A stretch of 64,000 bases of DNA from Terriglobales bacterium (GTDB taxonomy: Bacteria; Acidobacteriota; Terriglobia; Terriglobales; Acidobacteriaceae): assembly GCA_035651995.1 (NCBI GenBank), contig DASRER010000039.1:1-64000 (forward strand), read 5' to 3'. Under the pieces are notes generated by a model. That model did no database searches, was not told the origin of the DNA, and was given only the letters and a program-made list of their open reading frames with translations. Shown here in pieces: positions 26,905 through 33,219 of this stretch (the first letter of the stretch is position 1; the number at the start of each line of letters is the position of its first letter). The position numbers and the translations under genes are program-made.

Positions 26905-27687
26905 TCATTTCCCTTTCCACATAGGCGCGCGCTTCTCCATCCACGCCTGGATGCCTTCCACCGAGTCGGCCGTCTTCACCAGCTCGTTCAGGTAAATCTG
27001 CTCGGCGCGGGCCAGGCCCTTGTCGAAGTGCATCGAGTCCCAGGAATAAAACGCTTTCTTGGCCAGGCCGAGGGCGACCGAACTCAGCGGATCCAGGTGC
27101 GCCACCGCGTCGTCCACCAGCGACTCGAGTTCCTCGGTGCGGGCCGCGCGCGTGGCCAGGCCGATGGCGAGGGCCTCGTCGCCCGAGATCTGCCGGCCGG
27201 TGAAGATCAGCTCGGCGGCGCGCTTGGGGCCGACCACCGACGCCAGCGCCGCGGCAGCGACCGGCGGAAAGCACGCCAGCTTGATCTCAGGAAATGCCCA
27301 CGACGCGTTACGCGCCGTGTAGACCATGTCGCAGACCAGCGCTAGTTCCGCGCCGCCGCCCAGGCAGGCGCCTTCCACCTGCGCGATGGTGATCTTCGGC
27401 GTTGCAAGCATCGCACGGATGACGCTGTGAAACTTCACCAGCATGCCCTGGACCTTGTCGGGCGTGTGCGCCGCAATGTCCACGCCGGCGGAGAACTGCT
27501 TGCCGGCGCCCCGAATCACCACCGCGGTCACGCCGGGCCGCTCCACCTGCTCCATCACGGCGATCAGCTCGTCCATCATCTGAAGGTCGATCACGTTCAG
27601 CGGCGGGTTGGAGAGCGTGACGCGCGCCACCGGCCCTTCGAGGTCCAGCGTGAGCCGCTGGAGTTGAGTTGTGGTGTCAATCTTCAT
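26905..27687 (-). CDS. Enoyl-CoA hydratase family, cyclohexadienecarbonyl-CoA hydratase (Dch)-like
   Basis: A 260-residue crotonase. FSAGVDIAAHTPDKVQGML and GACLGGGAELALVCD form the oxyanion hole, and FPEIKLACFPPVAA the acid/base region. The combination HTPDKV, GACLGGG and FPPVAA is what I associate with cyclohexa-1,5-diene-1-carbonyl-CoA hydratase rather than beta-oxidation hydratases; this fits the neighbouring Hcr-like reductase. The assignment within the crotonase family is inference. It lies between the two CoA-transferase subunit genes, 10 bp from the alpha gene. Confidence 0.78.
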   Translation of the reverse strand: MKIDTTTQLQRLTLDLEGPVARVTLSNPPLNVIDLQMMDELIAVMEQVERPGVTAVVIRGAGKQFSAGVDIAAHTPDKVQGMLVKFHSVIRAMLATPKITIAQVEGACLGGGAELALVCDMVYTARNASWAFPEIKLACFPPVAAAALASVVGPKRAAELIFTGRQISGDEALAIGLATRAARTEELESLVDDAVAHLDPLSSVALGLAKKAFYSWDSMHFDKGLARAEQIYLNELVKTADSVEGIQAWMEKRAPMWKGK

Positions 27688-27731
27688 TGTGGTCCGCGTT
27701 CAGCCGCGCTTGTCCGCGCGGTATGCGTTTC

Positions 27732-28526
27732 CTATTTCGTCCAGAAACCCTCGCGATCGTAGTCGCGGATGGCGCGAAGCTCGTCGTCGCCGGGCGGGTC
27801 CGTGGTCTTCACATTCCCGCTGACGCGCAGCTTCCAGCCGGTGTTGGCCAGAACGTCGTCCACGCTGACGCCCGGATGCACTGAGTCGAGATACGCTTCG
27901 CCGCGCTCATCGAATCGCAAAACACACTTGGTCGTGATCACCGCCGCCGGCCCGCCGCGCGGCAGGCCGACGCGCCTGCGCCAGTTGCCGCCTTCGCCGT
28001 TTCCCGGGCTTGTGATGTAGCCCACGCGCTCCGGCAGACGGCGCTTGGAGTGCTCCAGCAGGACGACAAAACGCTGCGCGAGTGACGCAATGTCGCACGC
28101 GCCGCCGGAACCGGGCAGGCGCACGAATTGCTCGCTGCCGCCGCCGACCTGGGTTGAATTCAGGTTTCCGAAGCGATCTACCTCGGCCGCGCCGAGAAAG
28201 CCGAGATTCACACGGCCCGACTGCAGCAGCGACATGACCTCCATCATCGCGACGCACTGCGTGGCGCCGACGATGTTGGGCGGATCGGCCATGGTGTAGA
28301 TCAGCTCGCGCGCCGGTGTGGAGCGGATCACGCCGTTCTCGAACAGCCCGATGGCGTTGGGCGCATGCGTCTGCTTGGCCACGACAAAGGCGATCAGCGG
28401 CAGCCGCATGCCCACAAACACAACTTCGCCGTCGCCGATCTCACGCGCCGCGGCCGCCACCATCAGCTCGCCCATGGTGGACCGTTGCCAGGCTGCCTGC
28501 GCCGTTACCGTGTTCACGGTCGTCAT
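27732..28526 (-). CDS. Class I CoA-transferase, beta subunit (GctB/IpdB-like)
   Basis: A 264-residue beta subunit. The family active-site block is present as GLFENGVIRS, keeping the E-N-G of the class I signature (usual SENG; Ser is Phe here). FLGAAEVDRFGNLNSTQVGG is the second family motif and GFWTK the end. ATG at 28526. Together with the alpha subunit at 25908 it would transfer CoA to or from an organic acid, or hydrolyse a cyclic 3-oxoacyl-CoA. Same strand as the whole cluster, 53 bp downstream of the BoxB-like gene. Confidence 0.83.
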   Translation of the reverse strand: MTTVNTVTAQAAWQRSTMGELMVAAAAREIGDGEVVFVGMRLPLIAFVVAKQTHAPNAIGLFENGVIRSTPARELIYTMADPPNIVGATQCVAMMEVMSLLQSGRVNLGFLGAAEVDRFGNLNSTQVGGGSEQFVRLPGSGGACDIASLAQRFVVLLEHSKRRLPERVGYITSPGNGEGGNWRRRVGLPRGGPAAVITTKCVLRFDERGEAYLDSVHPGVSVDDVLANTGWKLRVSGNVKTTDPPGDDELRAIRDYDREGFWTK

Positions 28527-28579
28527 AGAAAAGACAGGCTCCGCGCTCTGGCCGACAGCGAGCCGGACACGGAGAGCGT

Positions 28580-29752
28580 CTACAGGTTGATTGCCTGCTT
28601 TCTCGGCTCGGCGATCGTGGCCAGCGGGTCGCGCGCTCCCTGCTTCGGCATAATCCACTTCTTCTCGCTGCTCAGGATGTCGAGCAGCAGCTTCTTGTCT
28701 GCCGCTGTCGGCAAAAAGGAATCGAGCTGCTGCTTGTATTCCTTTTCCTCCATCGGCTCGCCCGTCTGCGGATGGAACATCTGCCCCGCCCAGCGCCCGA
28801 TCGCGCGGTTGAACTTGATGTGCGGCGCGTACAGGCGCGGATCCTCGGGACGCAAGTGGCCGTTCAGGCGCTCCACCAGGCCCGCGACTTCGTCATGGTA
28901 TAGCTTACGGTTATAGTCGTTGAGGTCGCTGAGATCGGCTTCGGTTTCGTTCTTCGGCTCGTCGTAGCGGCCCTTCACGCCCCACACGTAGGCCCAGTGC
29001 GCCGACGACGAGTTGTCGGTGCCGAACAGGTCGTGCGAAGTGGAGATCCACTTGTTCAGATATTTCTGCATCAGCCACGCGGGCACCACGCCCGCTTCGA
29101 CAATTCGCCGCAAGCCGTCGTTGCCCGTACCCATGTGGAACGCTTCTTCGCGCAGCATGTACGACATCGAACGTCCCAGCGGAGCGAACGCCGAGTACTT
29201 CAGCATCTGGAGCTGGAACTTGCCGTCGCGGTCCACGAAGTCGGTGTAGGTGTAGAAGTCGAGCCAGTTGTCGACATCTTCATTGAAGGCCCCGAGCAGG
29301 CGCTTGTTCTCGAAGGCGCGCCGCTCCAGCATCTTCTGCGCCTCAACCTTGCCGGAGTGGCCAAAGTGCTCCACCAGCAGCGCGCACATCTGCCAGCCGT
29401 GGCGCATTTCTTCCACCATCACGCGCACGAGCGCGTTGCGGTCGTAATCGGAGGGCGCGCTTTCGAAAAGGAAGCGCTGCTGCTCCACCGAGGCGAACTC
29501 GGTATCGCCCTGATAGACGATGAGGTTCATCAGCGCGTCGCGAATCTGCTGGTTCGGAACGCCGCGCAGCGTCTCCCACTTGCGCCGGCCCTTGTAGTGT
29601 CCGAACTGGATCTCTTCCGTCTCGATGGCGCCGTAGAGCGTTTCGAACTTGAAGCCGCCGGTTTCCGAAACGTCCACGCCGATGTCTTTCTTCCATGCCT
29701 CGAACAGGCCAACCCAGTCGGAGAAAGTGTTGATCTTTGTCGCCGTCTGCAT
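28580..29752 (-). CDS. BoxB/PaaA-family diiron oxygenase component
   Basis: A 390-residue protein of the phenylacetyl-CoA/benzoyl-CoA epoxidase family. YQGDTEFASVEQQR at residues 80-93 closely resembles the BoxB block around its first iron ligand; EEMRH at 114-118, AFNE at 155-158 and EEAFH at 202-206 supply the remaining likely ligands. DRDGKFQLQMLKYSAFAPLG also matches BoxB. It is shorter than BoxB (about 470) and longer than PaaA (about 310). No BoxA-type reductase or PaaB/C/D/E subunit gene is here, so the electron donor is unknown. Predicted role: epoxidation or hydroxylation of an aryl-CoA thioester. Confidence 0.85.
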   Translation of the reverse strand: MQTATKINTFSDWVGLFEAWKKDIGVDVSETGGFKFETLYGAIETEEIQFGHYKGRRKWETLRGVPNQQIRDALMNLIVYQGDTEFASVEQQRFLFESAPSDYDRNALVRVMVEEMRHGWQMCALLVEHFGHSGKVEAQKMLERRAFENKRLLGAFNEDVDNWLDFYTYTDFVDRDGKFQLQMLKYSAFAPLGRSMSYMLREEAFHMGTGNDGLRRIVEAGVVPAWLMQKYLNKWISTSHDLFGTDNSSSAHWAYVWGVKGRYDEPKNETEADLSDLNDYNRKLYHDEVAGLVERLNGHLRPEDPRLYAPHIKFNRAIGRWAGQMFHPQTGEPMEEKEYKQQLDSFLPTAADKKLLLDILSSEKKWIMPKQGARDPLATIAEPRKQAINL

Positions 29753-29898
29753 AAATCAATCATTCCTCATCAATTTGAAGCGCCCATCGCCTTCACTGAC
29801 GCCCAATCCCCTGGGTCGGCTGAGATTCAACTTTCTGCCCAGCAGGCCACCGCCAGTACCACGGCCGCCGCAATGAGGACGTCCATCGCGCTGCTCCG

Positions 29899-31371
29899 CT
29901 ACAGGCTCAGCCACACGCTCTTTACTTCGGTGTAGTTGTCCAGCGCCACGGCGCCGAGCTCGCGCCCAAAACCCGACTGCTTGTAGCCGCCGAAGGGCAG
30001 CGCCACGTCGTACAGGTTGTAAGCGTTCACCCACACCGTTCCCGCCTTCAGCCGGCGCACAATGGCGTGGGCCTTGCGTACGTCGCTGGTCCAGACGGCC
30101 GCCGCCAGCCCATAAACGTTCTGGTTGGCGATGTCGGCCACCTGCTCGACGTCGTCGAAAGGAATGGTCGCCAGCACCGGCCCAAAGATTTCTTCCTGCG
30201 CGATCTTCATGCGGTTGTCGACATCATCGAAGATGGTCGGCTCGAGGAAGTATCCCTTGCCGCCGTCCACCGAAGCGCGCTTGCCCCCGGCAACCAGCCT
30301 GGCGCCTTCGCCCTTGCCGGCCTCGATGTAGCCGAGCACGGTGTTCATCTGCTGCTCGCTGACGATGGCGCCCAGGCGCGTCTTGGGATCGAGCGGATCG
30401 CCGGGCTTGAGCTTCCTGGCGCGGTCCACCAGCTTGGACATGAACTCGTCATGGATTTTGCGCTCGACGAACAGCCGCGAACCGGCGGCGCAAACTTCGC
30501 CCTTGCCATAAAAAATGCCGGTGGTCGCCCCCTTGACGGCCTCGTCCATGTTGGCGTCGGCCAGCACGATGTTGGGAGACTTGCCGCCCAGCTCCAGGGT
30601 CACGCGCTTGACCGTGTCGGCGGCGGCGCGCATCACTTCTTTGCCCACTGCGGTCGAACCGGTGAAGGCGACCTTGTCCACTCCCGGATGCTTCACCAGG
30701 CCCATCCCGACAACGCTTCCCGGTCCGGGAAGAACGTTGATCACGCCCGGCGGGACCCCGGCTTCCATCATCAGCTCGCCCACGCGCAGCGCCGTCAGCG
30801 AGGTCTGCGACGCCGGCTTCCAGATGACGGTGTTGCCGCAGGCCAGCGCCGGCGCGATCTTCCACGACGCCAGCAGCAGCGGAAAATTCCACGGGACGAT
30901 GGCGGCGACCACGCCAAGCGGCTCGCGCAGCGTGTACGTAAAAGCGTTGGGCCGCGAGTTGATGGTTTCGCCGTGAATTTTCGTGGCGAAACCCGCGTAG
31001 TAGCGGAAAACGTCGCACACCATGGGAACGTCGACGTAACGCGACTCGAAGATCGGCTTGCCGTTGTCGAGCGTCTCGAGTTCGGCGACCTCGTCAATGT
31101 TCTTCTCGATGAGGTCGGCGATCTTCCAGAGCAGCTTGCCGCGCTCCCCGGCCGGCATTTTCTGCCACGGGCCGCCGGGATCGTCGAATGCGCGGCGCGC
31201 CGCCTTCACGGCGCGATCGACATCTTCACCGGTTGCCGCGGCGATTTGCGTCAGCACTTCGCCGGTCGCGGGATTGATGGTGTCGAAGGTCTTGCCATCG
31301 GACGAAAAAACCCATTCGCCGCCGATCAGCAGCTTGCCGGGAGCTATTCTGGCTTTGGTGGCTGCAATCAT
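29899..31371 (-). CDS. NAD(P)-dependent aldehyde dehydrogenase
   Basis: A 490-residue ALDH. PWNFPLLLASWKIAPALACG and FTGSTAVGKEV form the cofactor fold; the catalytic Glu is in TLELGGKSPN and the catalytic Cys in GKGEVCAAGSR, where the usual GQ.C is GEVC. Length is normal. In the cluster it could oxidise a semialdehyde after ring cleavage, the job of BoxD in the aerobic benzoyl-CoA pathway, but sequence is closer to general betaine/phenylacetaldehyde-type ALDHs. A heptamer array replaces a visible Shine-Dalgarno immediately upstream of the ATG. Confidence 0.93.
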   Translation of the reverse strand: MIAATKARIAPGKLLIGGEWVFSSDGKTFDTINPATGEVLTQIAAATGEDVDRAVKAARRAFDDPGGPWQKMPAGERGKLLWKIADLIEKNIDEVAELETLDNGKPIFESRYVDVPMVCDVFRYYAGFATKIHGETINSRPNAFTYTLREPLGVVAAIVPWNFPLLLASWKIAPALACGNTVIWKPASQTSLTALRVGELMMEAGVPPGVINVLPGPGSVVGMGLVKHPGVDKVAFTGSTAVGKEVMRAAADTVKRVTLELGGKSPNIVLADANMDEAVKGATTGIFYGKGEVCAAGSRLFVERKIHDEFMSKLVDRARKLKPGDPLDPKTRLGAIVSEQQMNTVLGYIEAGKGEGARLVAGGKRASVDGGKGYFLEPTIFDDVDNRMKIAQEEIFGPVLATIPFDDVEQVADIANQNVYGLAAAVWTSDVRKAHAIVRRLKAGTVWVNAYNLYDVALPFGGYKQSGFGRELGAVALDNYTEVKSVWLSL

Positions 31372-31373
31372 TG

Positions 31374-31472
31374 TCAGTTCTCAGTTCTCGGTTCGCCGTT
31401 CTCAGTTACGCAAGCCGGTGGCTGGCCATCGGGCCGTCGCTCCAAGCCAAAAGCTATAGCTAACAGCTATTT
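31374..31472. repeat. Two heptamer arrays in the ALDH/ECH gap
   Basis: TCAGTTC TCAGTTC, TCGGTTC GCCGTTC and TCAGTTA at 31374-31408; AGCTATA GCTAACA with GCTATTT at 31452-31472. The second overlaps the ECH stop codon at 31467; the first ends 3 bp from the ALDH start. Confidence 0.7.
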
Positions 31473-32282
31473 CGCCCTGAACTCCGCCGGCCGCTTCTCC
31501 ACGTAGGCGCTCAGGCCCTCTTTCGCGTCCTGGCTCTTGAACAAAAGCGATTGGAGCTCGCGCTCAATCGCCAGCGCCGCCTCCAGCGGGATCTCCCACC
31601 CGGTCTGCACCGAGCGCTTGATGTGGCCCACCGCCATCGCCGCCTTGTTCGGCGGGCAGAACTGGCGCGCGTATTCGAGCACGTTTTCCATGAAGCCCTC
31701 GCGCTCGAAGATGTCGTTGATGATCCCCATGTCCTTCGCTTCTTCGAAGCTGAAGGTGTTGCCGGTGACCATCAGCTCAATCGCTTTCGACTTGCCTACC
31801 AGCCGCGACAGCCGCTGCGTCCCGCCGGTGCCGGGCAGCACGCCGAGGTTGACTTCGGGCAGGCCGATCTTGCCGGCGTCTTTGCGCGCGATGCGCAGGT
31901 CGCACGACATGGCGATCTCCAGGCCCCCGCCCACGCAGTGTCCATTGATCGCCGCGATCACCAGCTTGGGCGTGTGCTCCAGCCGCAGCAGCGTCTCGTT
32001 GGCGTGCAGGCAGAAGTAGTACTTGAACACCGGGTCCACGCTGGCCAGCATCTTGATGTTGGCGCCGGCGGAAAAAAACTTGTCGCCCGCCCCGGTCAGC
32101 AGCATGACGTGCACGTTGTTGTCGAAGCGCGCCTTCAGGATCGCCTCGTCGAGCTGCCGGTTCATCTCGTAGGTGTAGGTGTTCGCCGGCGGATCGGTCA
32201 TGGTGATGATGGCCACGCCATCGTCCACGCGGTACTGCACCAGTTCCCTGGTCGCCTCGGCGGTCTGTGTTGTAGTTGCCAT
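31467..32282 (-). CDS. Enoyl-CoA hydratase/isomerase
   Basis: A 271-residue crotonase. FFSAGANIKM and GHCVGGGLEIAMSCD form the oxyanion hole, with the first catalytic Glu in GGGLE and the second in LPEVNLGVLPGTGGTQRL. Both acids are present, so it should be a working hydratase. ATG at 32282 follows AGGAGA; an upstream extension is not supported. It starts 17 bp after the TetR stop and is the second gene of the cluster. The substrate is presumably an enoyl-CoA made by ring cleavage. Confidence 0.9.
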   Translation of the reverse strand: MATTTQTAEATRELVQYRVDDGVAIITMTDPPANTYTYEMNRQLDEAILKARFDNNVHVMLLTGAGDKFFSAGANIKMLASVDPVFKYYFCLHANETLLRLEHTPKLVIAAINGHCVGGGLEIAMSCDLRIARKDAGKIGLPEVNLGVLPGTGGTQRLSRLVGKSKAIELMVTGNTFSFEEAKDMGIINDIFEREGFMENVLEYARQFCPPNKAAMAVGHIKRSVQTGWEIPLEAALAIERELQSLLFKSQDAKEGLSAYVEKRPAEFRAK

Positions 32283-32299
32283 GCGCGTTCTCCTGAATG

Positions 32300-33022
32300 C
32301 TAGTGAGCTGCTGTTCTGTTTGCCCATCTCTTGCGCCGCTTTGTCGTGCCGCGGCCGTTGCTGGCGGAGAGCCCATAAAGAAAGATGTCGCCCATCTGGC
32401 GGGCGAGCGCGCCGGCGTCGCCGTCGGTGCGCGGCCGGTGCCAGGTGTAGATCCAGTTCATCATGCCGAAAAGGCTGAGGACGGCGATGCGGATCTCCGC
32501 GTCGTTCGCGTGACGGCGACCGCCGTTCGCCGCGCCCGATTTTACGCTCCCGCCGCGCTTCCAGTCCGCCACCAGCCCAACGCAGATGCGGTAATACTCA
32601 CGCTTGATGGCGGCGATCTCGGCGCCGGCGGCGCCCCGCAGCACGTCGTCCTCGTGCGAGAGAACGCTCATCGCTTCCGAATTGGCCAGGAAGTATTCCA
32701 GATGGTTGTGAATGAAGATGCGGATGCGCTGCTCGGGATCGCGCACGCCCGCGAGCCGCTGCCGCAGCGTGTCAACCACCGTGCGGAAGGTGTGCTTCTG
32801 GATCAGGTAAAGCAGCTTCTCTTTCGACTCGAAGTAGTAATAAAGACCGGCCAGCGACATGCCCGTGGCGCGCGAAAGGTCGCGCATGCTGGCGCCTTCG
32901 TATCCTTTTTCGCAGAAAACCTCGGTCGCATGGCGCAGGATCTCCGCCATGCGGCGGTCGAAGCGGGAATCGCCGTTGGGCGAAGCGCCAGGCGCCGGAG
33001 TTGGGGTCGTCAGCAAGGCCAC
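32300..33022 (-). CDS. TetR family transcriptional regulator
   Basis: About 240 residues. The N-terminal HTH is AEILRHATEVFCEKGYEGAS and MRDLSRATGMSLAGLYYYFE, followed by SKEKLLYLI, a textbook TetR domain. The C-terminal ligand domain resembles regulators of fatty acid and aromatic catabolism. A TTG at 33031 would overlap the operator palindrome, so I take GTG at 33022; the exact start is uncertain. First gene of the 12-kb minus-strand cluster, so it probably represses the cluster and itself until a CoA-ester or aromatic ligand binds. Confidence 0.88.
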   Translation of the reverse strand: MALLTTPTPAPGASPNGDSRFDRRMAEILRHATEVFCEKGYEGASMRDLSRATGMSLAGLYYYFESKEKLLYLIQKHTFRTVVDTLRQRLAGVRDPEQRIRIFIHNHLEYFLANSEAMSVLSHEDDVLRGAAGAEIAAIKREYYRICVGLVADWKRGGSVKSGAANGGRRHANDAEIRIAVLSLFGMMNWIYTWHRPRTDGDAGALARQMGDIFLYGLSASNGRGTTKRRKRWANRTAAH

Positions 33023-33030
33023 GAGGAACA

Positions 33031-33050
33031 ATTCGAACGTTCGTTCGAAT
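33031..33050. promoter_or_regulatory. TetR operator palindrome
   Basis: ATTCGAACGTTCGTTCGAAT: two perfect 9-bp arms with a 2-bp centre, directly upstream of the TetR gene and between it and the divergent deacetylase. The CGAACG-N2-CGTTCG core is typical of TetR-family operators. Confidence 0.8.
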
Positions 33051-33219
33051 CCTCACAGTATAGAAATGTGCGGCCCTCCGGTCAAGTTGTCCCGGTCCGC
33101 CCTGGCGTCGTCGGGCTCCGCGTTTGGACTTCCCGTCCGCCGGGCCCGAAGTTGTCTGCATCGCCGGGCTCCCTGTACAACTCTAAGCACCGGAAGCGGA
33201 CCCCCGGAGGACCTTTCGC

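Noticed and set aside
31374-31408. CRISPR-like array
   Set aside because: Units are 7 bp with no spacers and no cas gene is present; this is a tandem repeat.
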